Shown: positions 12,490 to 22,947, counted from the stretch's first letter. The stretch: 64,000 bases of DNA from Clytia hemisphaerica (GCA_902728285.1 CACVBU010000050.1:1894060-1958059); one strand, 5' to 3'. Numbers and translations are program-made. Notes: generated from the letters alone by a model not told the origin.

Positions 12490-12694
12490 TTGAAGCCCCG
12501 ACGGGACTAGACGACAAGGCTAGAGAAGAGCCGTTTACCTTTCTCAAGCAAGAAAAAGTGAAGCCTTAAATTTGTCTCCCATTTTGAAATTTTGTTTGAA
12601 AAATACACGGGTCACGTGTTCTGGATGAGAAATAATGGCTTCATTTCCCAACCAGGAGTTTCAGATCTACTGTAGTCCCTTCGGGGCTTTGAAA
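12490..12694. mobile_element. Short inverted-repeat element, AAGCCCCG ends
   Basis: TTGAAGCCCCGACGGGACTA at the left end is mirrored by TAGTCCCTTCGGGGCTTTGA at the right end (arms of about 20 bases with a few mismatches), enclosing about 160 bases. There is no coding capacity. It is likely a MITE. Confidence 0.5.
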
Positions 12695-12969
12695 TCAATG
12701 TTTACAACAGCTTTTTTGTAAAGATCAGATCTTATGGAATCCTGTTTGAAGCAACAATTGCCCTGCCTCATTCTACAAGTTAATCACCCTGTGTTGGAAA
12801 ATAAGAAAGAAAACCCAGTGAGTAGAAGACTACGTTTTATGCAAAATATGCAAAAATCTATTGTTTTGAAATATTGGCGGTAAATTGAGTTTCAAATGTC
12901 TAAAAGTTCGAGGATAGTCATGGCTTCACCCCCCCTGCGAGCGGGTTAAAAGGTCTCAGGGCAACTGGT

Positions 12970-13200
12970 ACCTACAAATAGTCTTTGGCCAGGGGCCACC
13001 TACTGAGCTAGGGGGGACCTAATTTTTTACATAATGAACTGGGGGCTAAATCCTGATTGAGTACATTTTTTCAAAATTTGTGTGTTTGCAAAAACTTTCT
13101 TTAAAAAAGATGAATTTATTCAAATGAACTTTTAGGGGCCACCTAGAATATTTTTCCAATAGGGGCCACCTAAATTCTTAGGGGGGACCTAGGACCTGCT
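12970..13200. repeat. Cluster of GGGGCCACCTA / GGGGGGACCTA direct repeats
   Basis: AGGGGCCACCTA occurs near 12975, 13133 and 13162. AGGGGGGACCTA occurs near 13010 and 13180. The alternation suggests an internally duplicated repeat element; no clear terminal inverted repeats were found. Confidence 0.5.
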
Positions 13201-13361
13201 TATAAGCCATGCTAGCTATGAAGGAGGCATATATACATTGTTAATTGATGCAAAAGTGTAACGAACCAAAATTTTTCTGTAGTGAAAAGACTAGAAATCT
13301 TTAAATTTAAATCAAAATTGACGAATTTTATACACGAACTAATTTTGAGATTTGTATTTGA

Positions 13362-13653
13362 ACACCCCTGCATCACAGACCTACTGGGACCAAACCCCCA
13401 CTGGAAAATTTGACAAAAATTTCACCTGCCTGGTGGGAAAATACCCTGGAATTTTCAGCCCCACTGGGAAATTGACTTTGATTCCATCCCCATTCGAAAT
13501 AACAGTAAATGTTGAAAAAAATGAACTCAAAAACCATCCCCATAGGATTTTTTAATCTTAGAACAATAGAATTTCTATCCCCATTGGGATTTCTATAGAC
13601 ATTTTTATCCCCACTGAGGAAAAAATTCCACCAGGGCTATGAGACAGGGGTGT
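13362..13653. mobile_element. Inverted-repeat element with ACACCCCTG ends and 6-bp direct repeats
   Basis: The element begins ACACCCCTG (13362) and ends CAGGGGTGT (13653), exact inverted repeats. It is flanked on both sides by ATTTGA (13356-13361 and 13654-13659), a likely target duplication. The interior contains degenerate CCCCACTGGGAAAT-like words about every 40-60 bases. A relative with G-rich orientation lies at 46763-47129. Confidence 0.7.
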
Positions 13654-13754
13654 ATTTGAGGCTTACTATTAGGATTAATCAAATAGGTATTGTGCATTCT
13701 TTTAGGTCTATATTCAATTTTCAATAACAATATTTTATGGTATAAAATAAAACT

Positions 13755-13860
13755 CGAATCCAGTCCCTTAGTTCGTTGTTTTATGGTTCTGATAGCGCTC
13801 TCGATTGTAGTTAGTAAGATCAAAAGTGGTGCATGTGGTTCTGGATACGAGTTTGATATA
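13755..13860. repeat. Dispersed copy of the repeat amplified at 61.2 kb
   Basis: CTCGAATCCAGTCCCTTAGT, followed by GTTCGTTGTTTTATGGTTCT and GATAGCGCTCTCGATTGTA, is nearly identical to 61150-61208. Similarity then decays through AGATCAAAAGTGGTGCATGT. This is a single unit here but a tandem 117-bp array near 61.2 kb. Its origin is not recognised. Confidence 0.8.
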
Positions 13861-15092
13861 AATTTATATTCGAAGCTTTTTAGCATACTTAGATATTCTA
13901 GAATAATTATATTACTGTCTAATATTTTATTTTATAAAAGGATGAGAAGAGGAAGATTTGGTTGAAGCCAAACCGTGTATAATGTTTGAAATATCAATTG
14001 GAAAACGAGTTCAAATATCTTATCGGTTGTCATTATAATAATTATATTATCTTAAATAAATTGGAAAACGAAATTGGAAAACGAAATTAGAAACTCAGCT
14101 TCACTAATATCACAGAGATCCCTCCTTAAACACAAATATTGTCGGTTCCCACTAGAGTGTGGAAAATTAAAAATATCGGCTTTTGCTTTTGGAAATCCTT
14201 CAGAAAAAATATAAGTCAAAAAGTAGAAAGAATTAAAAAAATATGCTAGAAAAAGTAGTGCTCAAATATAAAAAAAGCAGAATTCATAATATTAAAGTTC
14301 CTTGAAAATATCAATATGAAATCGAATTTAGAGTTTGAAAGATTTGCAAACAAACATATTTGACAGCTGAAATTTGTTTATAACAAAAATTGGATTACGT
14401 AAGTTTCTTTGATCTTTAGACTATGGGACTCTGTCCAATACAGTGCGAATCAGCTTATTAAAATATTAATCCTTATCTAATGATATACAGTAACATAAAT
14501 TTTTTGTGCAATAATTTTATAGTTAATAAATAATTCTAATACGTTTAATTTAAAATGTTTATTGAAAGAAATTTAGAATCATATTTACAGTGAAGAAATT
14601 TTAATAATAATGCACTTTTCCAAAAAAAGATACGCACTGCGCTAGAAAAACCTAGAAAAATCCAGGAGAGTCAATTAGATTTTTTTTAATTCAGGGAGTC
14701 TCTGTAAAATTCGACAAAAAATCCAAAGTGTCTAGAAAATCCAGGATGGTCTTTAAAATATCGGAAGTCGGGGTTTAATCTTTTTCTGGAATAGCTGATT
14801 CTTATAAATAGTAAGTCAAAGTCGGTTTTAATCCAACACAATAAACGAATGCTAATTTTGGAGATTATTCGAATCGGTGCTTTCTTAGGTGAATGACTAT
14901 TAAATCTACTTAATAAAAATGTTTTGTTTGTTTGACGCAAGAATTTCAATCTACGCTGGTTTTGAGTTAAAGTGATAAAGACGTTATTTTCGAAAAATCT
15001 AATAATACTCATTAAATGATTCCAAAGGCTTCCAATATGATTGGATAGGTATTAAAAAATTAACATATAAATTAGCAATTACAAAATTATAA

Positions 15093-18000
15093 TCATTCCC
15101 AAACAATTTCTTTACTAGACGCCAGAACCATAGCAAATGCTGCCTTCTTATCTGAAACTTGAATATAAGTTTTATTTTTCTTTTGCATGAAGCTCAACGA
15201 TTTTATGGTGAGTGAAACAGGTCCTTTTTTGCCGACAATTCCTTCGTTGAGTGTCAACGAACCCGAAGATATATTTCCCGACAACTTTTTACCGAGAATC
15301 AACGATGCACCAATGGCGAGTTTATTTCCACTGGCGTTTTCATCGATGCCGACTATTTTTCCCGTGGCTGATCGTCTTAGCTCTAATGAGAATATCAGAT
15401 GATCGGTGGCGTCTCCCTGAATATTCCACGACTTGATGCATCCATTTGTTGGTAAGATGCGCTCGAAAATAGCAACCCACTCCTCTGTATACGGTGTATG
15501 CGACGCTACATCAGCTAACGCTTTCTTTCGACATTCGTTAGATCTTTGAAGACGCATTTCCTTGGTTTCCTTAACAAATGGAGGCGGTGGTTCGTTCGAA
15601 TCTTGAGGATCTTTTGGTAAGATGTCTTTATCTATGGACGGCTGGGCAAGCTGTAGATCGAGGGCGGACGGGCGGTCAAAATCACCCGTAAGGTTAGAGT
15701 TCAAGACACGTAAACACTGTAAAAGGCTGGTCCAATTTGCATTCCAAGCTGAGTTTAACCATAGATCACGTTGAAGGAAAAACGAGTATTTGTACGCTTT
15801 ATAGTCGACGTATTTTTCAAGTGTTACTAAAAGGTTTCTACCGTTCTTTTCTAGACGGAGGTATTCATCTCTGTCCGATTGGAATTCGTGTAAATCGTAG
15901 TATGTTTTGTTATTCTGTACTGCTTCGTATGAAGGTGGTGGTGGTAGCCCGAGATCGGTAGGTGGTAAGGGTGGTGTTAACTGGCTGTTGGTGGCAGCTT
16001 CTGGGTTGTGGTCTATCTGTAGTGGTGGAGGTTTGATTTCTGCTGAAGGAGGGTCGAAGGTGATCTTGATATCTGGAGGGCCTGATGGTTCTGCAGCTTG
16101 AGGATCAGTTGCTGGTGCTGGTTGGTCGGTATTCTGCTCCTCGATAGACGAGCTAGAGTGCAATGAGATCTTGTCACCTTCTTTTTCGAAGTTATTCAAC
16201 TCGATGGAATCGTCTGAAGTTGAAGGAGGTACAAAAGGTGGTGGAGCTTGAAAGGATTGGTATTTAGATTGAATTGATGGAGTTGCTACTAGATCGGTTT
16301 TGGGAGATAGCGATTTGTCAAGTTTTTGTGCAGATCGTACGGATTTGATTAGACGGTTCCACGTTGACGATCTTTTCTCCCATCCTTTCAAAAACCATTT
16401 GTTCTTTTGTATTCTGTTCTCTAAGTTCATGATTTCTTTACGAAAAAGTTCGCGGTCTCGTTCGACGTTACTGATTTGACGTTGTTTGATTGCGACGATG
16501 AGAGAGACGATGAATACGACTACGACACCGACACACATGATGATGAGAGGTGTCTTAGAAGATGGATCATCCATCACAAATGCTACCAGGACGGCAACAA
16601 CAACCACACAACTCGATACAAAAGTACACAATCTCCAGACAAGAACACTGATAAAATTACATGGGTAGAATTTGAACATCATTTTGAAGCCAAATGTAAA
16701 CAAGATGGATAGTATGTTAAAGACAAGTAAACAGATCAGAGTGACGTAGGGCGTTTTGGTGATTATGGTGGCGGAGACAACCATACCCGCCTTCAGGATG
16801 TTGATGACAGTAGTGTAGATAGGGGAGAAGCCTATATCCTGATCGACTGTGTCTGGATCCCCGTAGGTGGTATCAAAGATCAAAGCGGTGGTGGTGTACC
16901 ATACCAGACCAAAGAGTCCGAAAGCAGCATAATCTCGGTGGGGTTCGGACCAGCATTGCATGGAGGTATCCTCGACGAAGGTTGATTGTAGACAAGTGGC
17001 GTTAGATTGGATATTACCGAGGGTGAAATTTGATGAGCAATGTTCATAATTACACGCACTAAATGATATAAAGTTCTCGACGAAAAATAAAAATAATGTG
17101 TTGGCAAGAAGCGATATGGTTAATCTCCAACTTGGTCGTTTACCGAATGTTCCTATAGGGAAATCTTCAAGAATGTTCTCGAAAATGATTGGCGCACCAC
17201 AGCTTAAGAACCAAAATACAAAAACAGAGACGGTTATCCAAAAGATCGGTTCAAACGGTAAAAATGAGAATAAAAGAATTTTCGAAGCTTCTGATAAATA
17301 GTTTGAGCCATACATTGGGATGTCTGTTAATTTGAAAATCAATGCAATCGATTGGAAGAATTCTAAACCTTCGAACACTAACACGTGCATGTTGTACCAG
17401 TTAAATCGAACGTAATCGGCATCTGGCATTTTCAACAAGAATACCTTCTTTTGATCACGAATTAGACTGATAACCATTGTTAAAAGAACGAATAACAAAA
17501 TACCAATGAAAACGCTGATGAAGATCATATTTGTCGAAGCTAGTCCGTATTCGATTATTTTCTCGGCACCGTAAAACGAGTACGCGAATGGGAAACCCAT
17601 GAATATCAGGTACAAGAATAAAGTGATTAAATATGCGATACACTTACTGCCTGTGCAAACTTTTCCAACGGTCAAAAATAGGTCGGCCGGCATGAAAAAT
17701 CCGAAAAGTAGGGCGGTAAGAAGAAAACGGGGCGTTTTCCATGACAGTAACGCCTTAATCAACAAATAAATGTCCTCTGCTATAAAACCAGGGTACTCTT
17801 TAACAACTTTCCGAACAGCAACCCAGCTACGTTTTTCGACGATGCAATCGAAGATATCAGCCAGCATAAACGGCGCCCGATACAGGAACAAAACAACGAA
17901 AATGATGCGTAGAATGGTCAGGAAATCTAACGCATATTCATAAAGAGTTTCTCGTAAAATATCAAAACGTGCATACCAACGACGAACTAATCGATAGATC

Positions 18001-20156
18001 AACTTCGGCGCACGGTAAAGTGGCAAACAACAAATTAAAACGCCAAAAATAACGGGCAGCCCACCACGTGGTAATGTTTTGATTAAAACTTTTTTTGTCT
18101 CGTCACGTGATCGAAGAGAGAAACCAGTTTTGGATTCGTATAAAGGGACATGAGGTGGAGTGTAATTTTTTAATTTCTCATAAACTCCACCTAGGTTGCG
18201 GTCATATTCAAATTTCTCGCGTTGTAGAAGAGCGAGGTTTTGTGCACGAATCTTTGTATCTGGTCGACGTAAGAAGTGATGTTCCGCTGTGTACAAACGC
18301 ACCAACTTTTGTGTACGTTGCTTTTCGTAAAAGATAACAGTCTTTACGAGAGTCACAAATTCGTCTTCAATTTCATGTTTAGAGAGCTTATCAAGAATGG
18401 TATTTACACGATCAATAAGGTCATCCATTTCATTATTCAACTTACTCAAACATTGAAATTCTTTTTCAACATTCTTAAAACTTAAACTTAAAACGTCATC
18501 TAATCGTTGGTAAACTTCATGTCGACTATTGGCGATGTCTGGAAACCACTTCATAATTTCTTTCAGTTCCCTATGTTTTTGATGTTCCTCGTCCTCTAGA
18601 ATGTTAATCCAGACTTGAATAGGTCGTAACACCATTAACACCAAGAACAAACAAATAAAGAAAACATCAATCAAGAAATGTAACGCGTGGTAATACACCG
18701 ATACTGCAAACAACATGTAGAATTTCCCGCCAAGCAAATCGGATAACAATCGGGTTGTCCGTAAAACGGTAATCAAGAGAAACAAACAAATCGGTATAGC
18801 TGGTAGATCGATGATTAATAAAGCGAAGTGCATACAGATTGTTTTTCGGATTTTGGTCATGCATTTGGACCAAGTCAAGGGTGGTTTTTTCTCAGCTTCC
18901 TCTTCTCCCTCCTTTTCGTTTTCAGAAGAAATAGGTTTCTCTTCAGAGTTGTTCGTTTCGACTGTAGATGTTGAAATTGGAGTGTTTTCTGATGGGACTA
19001 TCACTTTCACTTTCTTATCTTGGCTGTATCGTTTCAAATAACCTTTAACGTCTTTGATGATGGGGTAAGTACGCCATAACGTGAAGAATACGATCACGAA
19101 AAGTATGAAGCAGAAAAAATCGACGAAAACCATACAAAATTCTTGAAAACAGACAATACGAAGGTGCATTTCTTTCTTATAGAAAGCAGTCTTATTACGA
19201 ACGATATCAAATTGCTTTTTACATCTCCGGATAAAAGTTGGTAATCTCCACAGAGTACCAAGGATCAATATGGAGCAAATAATACAAGGAATGTCTAAAA
19301 ACAAGTACAGAAATTGTAATGTGACAATTTTCCTTATAATCATCTGTTGTTTCTTGCGATAGAAAGCTCGATCAGGGTTGCTGAGCTGCCATAACATGAT
19401 GGGGGAACGCCACGTGACTAAAGTGATGAAGAACATAACGAGACATGGTATATCCAAGAATAAATAAAAACATTGGATAATTCCAAGGAGTCGAATTTCG
19501 TCCCATTCATCGTTGTTCTTGATGGCTTTTCTCACTTGATAAACGTAAATCGGTAGTCTCCAGGAGAGGATTGCTGGAATGGTAACAATCAAAAGTGGTA
19601 TGTCTAACAACAACTGGAAGAAATGTTTGAAACAAGTTTTACGACGATCCGAATCCGATTCTGCTTTCTTCATCTCATTGATGAATAAAACACATCTCCA
19701 TGACAATAACAATATCAAAGCCAGTGGAAAACAGAAAATATCAATGCATGATTTGAAGAAATTGGTAATAACAATTTGTCGAATTTTCCATCCATAGTAT
19801 TTAAATCCACTGTCATTAACGCTCCAGTCTTTTAAATGAAGCTCTTCCTTCAGTTCTTTATAAGTTTGAGGTACACGCCATAAAGTAAACAAGATGAATA
19901 ACCCCATTATGAAGATCGGTATATCGATCAAGAAAATGAAGAATTGAACAAAGCCGATCCATCGCCAGCCCCACATGGACATTTCTTGGAAACCGGCGAT
20001 CATGTGTGGTAGCCGTACTATTGTACAACATGCTAACAGGTTGAAGATCAATCCAAGTAAATCAAGTAATCGTAGTCCAAGGAATTTTAGTAGTACCCCA
20101 AAAGACCAGAATGTCTTACGAACGATCCATGCTATACAATCAACAATCTCAGACAT
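15093..20156 (-). CDS. Uncharacterised 1687-aa polytopic membrane protein with repeated D-I-P...W-R-x-P modules
   Basis: This is a single uninterrupted frame of 1687 residues; I do not recognise the family. Residues 30-515 contain tandem units of about 50 residues, each a long hydrophobic segment with D-[IFLV]-P near its start. W-R-x-P or a variant follows 13-15 residues after the Asp: Asp78/Trp93, 139/153, 185/199, 235/249, 288/303, 346/361, 450/Leu465, 497/Leu510. Weaker units follow near 697-717 (YRAP), 744-762 (YRAP) and 795-809 (WKTP). A charged insert (380-425) and a helical soluble stretch (515-690) interrupt the series. Residues 695-1225 form a second polytopic part with a Cys-rich loop bearing sequons (about 1035-1068). 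After a short coiled coil (1230-1255) comes a Pro-rich tail with a PPSY motif (1407-1410), then a possible globular C-terminal domain (1555-1685). Start: ATG at 20156, giving a plausible first hydrophobic segment. Function is unknown; transport or membrane scaffolding are guesses. Confidence 0.85.
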   Translation of the reverse strand: MSEIVDCIAWIVRKTFWSFGVLLKFLGLRLLDLLGLIFNLLACCTIVRLPHMIAGFQEMSMWGWRWIGFVQFFIFLIDIPIFIMGLFILFTLWRVPQTYKELKEELHLKDWSVNDSGFKYYGWKIRQIVITNFFKSCIDIFCFPLALILLLSWRCVLFINEMKKAESDSDRRKTCFKHFFQLLLDIPLLIVTIPAILSWRLPIYVYQVRKAIKNNDEWDEIRLLGIIQCFYLFLDIPCLVMFFITLVTWRSPIMLWQLSNPDRAFYRKKQQMIIRKIVTLQFLYLFLDIPCIICSILILGTLWRLPTFIRRCKKQFDIVRNKTAFYKKEMHLRIVCFQEFCMVFVDFFCFILFVIVFFTLWRTYPIIKDVKGYLKRYSQDKKVKVIVPSENTPISTSTVETNNSEEKPISSENEKEGEEEAEKKPPLTWSKCMTKIRKTICMHFALLIIDLPAIPICLFLLITVLRTTRLLSDLLGGKFYMLFAVSVYYHALHFLIDVFFICLFLVLMVLRPIQVWINILEDEEHQKHRELKEIMKWFPDIANSRHEVYQRLDDVLSLSFKNVEKEFQCLSKLNNEMDDLIDRVNTILDKLSKHEIEDEFVTLVKTVIFYEKQRTQKLVRLYTAEHHFLRRPDTKIRAQNLALLQREKFEYDRNLGGVYEKLKNYTPPHVPLYESKTGFSLRSRDETKKVLIKTLPRGGLPVIFGVLICCLPLYRAPKLIYRLVRRWYARFDILRETLYEYALDFLTILRIIFVVLFLYRAPFMLADIFDCIVEKRSWVAVRKVVKEYPGFIAEDIYLLIKALLSWKTPRFLLTALLFGFFMPADLFLTVGKVCTGSKCIAYLITLFLYLIFMGFPFAYSFYGAEKIIEYGLASTNMIFISVFIGILLFVLLTMVISLIRDQKKVFLLKMPDADYVRFNWYNMHVLVFEGLEFFQSIALIFKLTDIPMYGSNYLSEASKILLFSFLPFEPIFWITVSVFVFWFLSCGAPIIFENILEDFPIGTFGKRPSWRLTISLLANTLFLFFVENFISFSACNYEHCSSNFTLGNIQSNATCLQSTFVEDTSMQCWSEPHRDYAAFGLFGLVWYTTTALIFDTTYGDPDTVDQDIGFSPIYTTVINILKAGMVVSATIITKTPYVTLICLLVFNILSILFTFGFKMMFKFYPCNFISVLVWRLCTFVSSCVVVVAVLVAFVMDDPSSKTPLIIMCVGVVVVFIVSLIVAIKQRQISNVERDRELFRKEIMNLENRIQKNKWFLKGWEKRSSTWNRLIKSVRSAQKLDKSLSPKTDLVATPSIQSKYQSFQAPPPFVPPSTSDDSIELNNFEKEGDKISLHSSSSIEEQNTDQPAPATDPQAAEPSGPPDIKITFDPPSAEIKPPPLQIDHNPEAATNSQLTPPLPPTDLGLPPPPSYEAVQNNKTYYDLHEFQSDRDEYLRLEKNGRNLLVTLEKYVDYKAYKYSFFLQRDLWLNSAWNANWTSLLQCLRVLNSNLTGDFDRPSALDLQLAQPSIDKDILPKDPQDSNEPPPPFVKETKEMRLQRSNECRKKALADVASHTPYTEEWVAIFERILPTNGCIKSWNIQGDATDHLIFSLELRRSATGKIVGIDENASGNKLAIGASLILGKKLSGNISSGSLTLNEGIVGKKGPVSLTIKSLSFMQKKNKTYIQVSDKKAAFAMVLASSKEIVWE

Positions 20157-20207
20157 GGTGGTGGTATCAAGCTAAAACGAATAAGAAATGAGCAAATTTA
20201 CTCTTAG

Positions 20208-20460
20208 GTGCCAAATAAACGCCCCCCCCCCCCCACTTGTTAATTTTTCGAAAATTTTCCATCCCCCTGGACCTTATTAGGACCCCCCATTTATTAATTT
20301 TTAAGAATATTTTCAGTTAGCAAGAAGAAGTCGCCTTATTTTGCTCAAAAAAGCCTGATTTTAGCCTATATTTACCTCGTTTTTGGGTTATTAGAAGTAC
20401 AATCTCCAACCCCCCAGCAATTAGGTCCCACCCGTTTATTAAAACTTCGAAAAATTTCCA
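20208..20460. repeat. C-rich repeat related to the MITE at 38275
   Basis: A 14-C run is followed by TTAATTTTTCGAAAATTTTC, then further C-tracts each trailed by TTTATTAATTTTT or TTTATTAAAACTTCGAAAA. The MITE in the last KIF9 intron (38275-38401) shares CTAATTAATTTTTCGAAAAT. This copy starts only about 50 bases upstream of the 1687-aa gene's ATG, so it may sit in that gene's 5' UTR or promoter. Related C-tract/TTTATTAGA sequence also lies at 34360-34450. Confidence 0.55.
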
Positions 20461-21675
20461 CTCTGATTTAGATAAAAAATAAAAAATAAATTGAATGAAA
20501 TATATTTATATATTTAAGAACAGATTTCTAAAAAAAGTTCTAAAAAATTGTGCTCAAATAGCGTGAGAGGGGATAAAAATTGTGTACGCAAAACGTTTAA
20601 ATGACGTATTTTAAGTTAGTCAAACCTTCAAAGCCTCCAAAATATAATGGTAACGTAGAAATGTAAAAACAATGACGTAAAAAATGAAAAGTAAATAATG
20701 AAATTACCTTGGCTCGATAACAACCGTTTTATTTGATAAGATTGTAAGAAGGGTCAGAAGTTTCAATCATTCATTTTTTCATTTTTTATTGTCTAAAAGC
20801 AAAACATAAGGTTTATCATAATCTTCATTCTGAAAAGTAAACAGGAAATCAAGCTATGGCACTAAATAAACTAATAAATTTAAATCTGATCACTTAAAAA
20901 GCTCACTGAATAAAAGTCAGTTTTAGCTTTACCATACGTTTACTTTCATTGCATTTTTTTGATTTTAGAAATTCAATCTATGACTAAATTTATTCCAAGA
21001 TTTCACAGCAGCTTAATAAAGATCAAAATTAATATTTGGCTATTTTGTTGATGTATGGAGCATTCTGTAACTGCAGTATTGTTATGAAAATTTTGATATT
21101 GTCGTGAGAGTTTGAAATATTGTTGTGAAAGTTTGAGATATTATTTTGAGAGTTCGAATATTGTTTTAATAGTTTGAAATATTGTTGTTGTTGTGGCCAC
21201 TCAGGGCTTCCGTACCTTTAAGCATTTTTCAGCCTTGTCAATTTCCTGACATTATTGAAGCTAATAAATGTTTATACTTTCATACCTTGTCACATTGTTA
21301 TGGAGTTATTTTACTAAACAATGAAAATGAAAATGGTTTTACCGAAAAGCTTTTGCTGAAAATAAAAATAAAACTTGTTTTCTTATTTTCTCACAACAAT
21401 ATTACAAACTTCCACAACAATATCAATATTCTCACAATGATATCAAAAATTTCATAGCAATACCAAAAATTAAAAAAAACGCTAAAATGCTCTCCGGCAG
21501 CAACGTCTTGATAATGAAAAATCTTCCTTGAGGACAAGGCCTTCAGTTACTACAAACCTAGAGGCACCTGCATGTAGGTTAATATTTTACGTAGTGATTG
21601 AATCGGTCATACAGTTACAATAAATTTACAGAGAGTCTGGTAGTCATTGGAGTGCTGTGTGTCGAGAAGTCCACG

Positions 21676-21736
21676 ATGGCAACTACTAAATGGAATGTGG
21701 GGGAGACTACACCACATTTATCTTATATATTTGATC
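21676..21736 (+). CDS. Possible short first coding exon (20 codons) with strong donor
   Basis: ATG in the context CACGATGG opens a 20-codon frame, MATTKWNVGETTPHLSYIFD. It runs directly into a consensus donor, GATC|GTAAGT, at 21737. I could not find a matching downstream exon before the KIF9 gene, and I do not recognise the peptide. It could be the start of an unannotated small gene interrupted by the inverted-repeat elements downstream, or chance. Confidence 0.22.
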
Positions 21737-21949
21737 GTAAGTATTTTTCTGATTGATCGTTAGAAGTTGGTTCATACCGTCCATAAAGCTTATGATGGTT
21801 TCTCTGGAAATTGAAAACTTTTGCAGCTAAACACCAGCGGCTTAATTTTTTTTAAATCACAAGGGTTACCCTGGATGTAGCAAAGGACAAGTTTTCAGAG
21901 ATATTTATTCGAGCTGTGATACTCACGTAAGGGACAATACTACCGTAGG

Positions 21950-22700
21950 ATCGTCTAATATCGACATGTGTCTTCTAATTTCGACATAGCTGTAGGCTGG
22001 TCTTCGAGATAAAAAATCAAACATAAACAAATACATACTAAAGTTATCAATCAATCACTAAATTGTACTCTCCCTATCACATCACAGATTGTTAATATAA
22101 TATGAGAAATGTGAAGTGTTATTACTTATATTTGAAAAGAAAACTTTAACGATGTATTAATCACTAAAAAATTAATTAGCATGCTTTCAACATAGTCATA
22201 TAAAAGAAACATATTTCATATGACTACGCTTTCAACGAAGATGCCCAAATCACAACAACATTTTGCACGCGAGGAATTTTTTAGTAGACTTTTTTACCGT
22301 GAACCGAAAATAATTAAAAGAACCCGGTTTCCTCTTTCCGCGGCCTCTTAGCGCCTAGAGCTCGTGCTTGCAATAAACAATAAGGACGGGGAAACCAGGT
22401 CGACTAAGCGCGCAAATTATTTTTATCACGTGACTTGAAGCGTAATAAAGTTGTAAAATTTTAATGATGGGCACGAGAAAGTTACGAGGAAGTTTACATG
22501 CGTTTCGTGTGTTGTGTGAAACTGCTTATAATTTGGCTGCTTTTTTAATTGAAAGGATTGCAATGTTTACTGAACTTCTAGTTTGATGGATGAACTTGTA
22601 TGATAAGAATGATACTAAGAATTTCATTCAAGGTTTGTTTTGATTATTTTACAGATCCGGTGTCGAAATTAGAAGACGCATGTTGATATTAGACCATTCT
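21950..22700. mobile_element. Inverted-repeat pair, possible non-autonomous element
   Basis: GTCTAATATCGACATGTGTC followed by TTCTAATTTCGACAT (21953-21987) is matched in reverse complement at 22661-22696 (GTGTCGAAATTAGAAGACGC then ATGTTGATATTAGAC). The arms are about 36 bases with three mismatches and enclose about 670 bases without a coding frame. GGGACAATACTAC-like words next to each arm lie in direct rather than inverted orientation, so the true ends are unclear. Confidence 0.5.
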
Positions 22701-22947
22701 TTGGTACTCAAGGGACGATACTACTCAAGGGACCATACTACTCAAGGACGAATACATGAAATGCACGTGAAGGCGCCTCCTACGTGTAGTAACTTAAGGC
22801 CCTGCCTGGACGGAAGATTTTTTTTTCATCATCCACGAGATGTAAAAGATCACTGTGGGAGAGAGCACTTTAGATTTTCTGATTTTTCATAATGTCGCTT
22901 TGAGAATTTTGATATTCGAACAAATCGAACACCGAATCAATTGAACG

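Larger units (their letters stand above)
12322..15092. other. Repeat-rich intergenic stretch
   Basis: This holds the 5' flank of the phospholipase gene and the 3' flank of the 1687-aa membrane protein gene. I see inverted-repeat elements at 12490-12694 and 13362-13653, a GGGGCCACCTA-type direct repeat cluster at 12970-13200 and a dispersed-repeat copy near 13755. There is no convincing exon. TTTATT at 14558-14563 is a possible AATAAA signal for the minus-strand gene ending at 15093, but it is over 500 bases away. Confidence 0.55.
20461..22947. other. Intergenic stretch with one possible first exon and one inverted-repeat pair
   Basis: This is mostly AT-rich DNA without a gene I can defend. 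It contains the candidate exon at 21676-21736 and the inverted pair around 21950-21988/22661-22700. The short open frames at 21182-21457 and 22680-22892 show no recognisable domain; the second lies partly in the repeat arm. Confidence 0.5.

Noticed and set aside
15187-19041. Many plus-strand open frames of 60-80 aa opposite the 1687-aa gene
   Set aside because: They are antisense shadows of the long coding frame, with no start context or similarity of their own.
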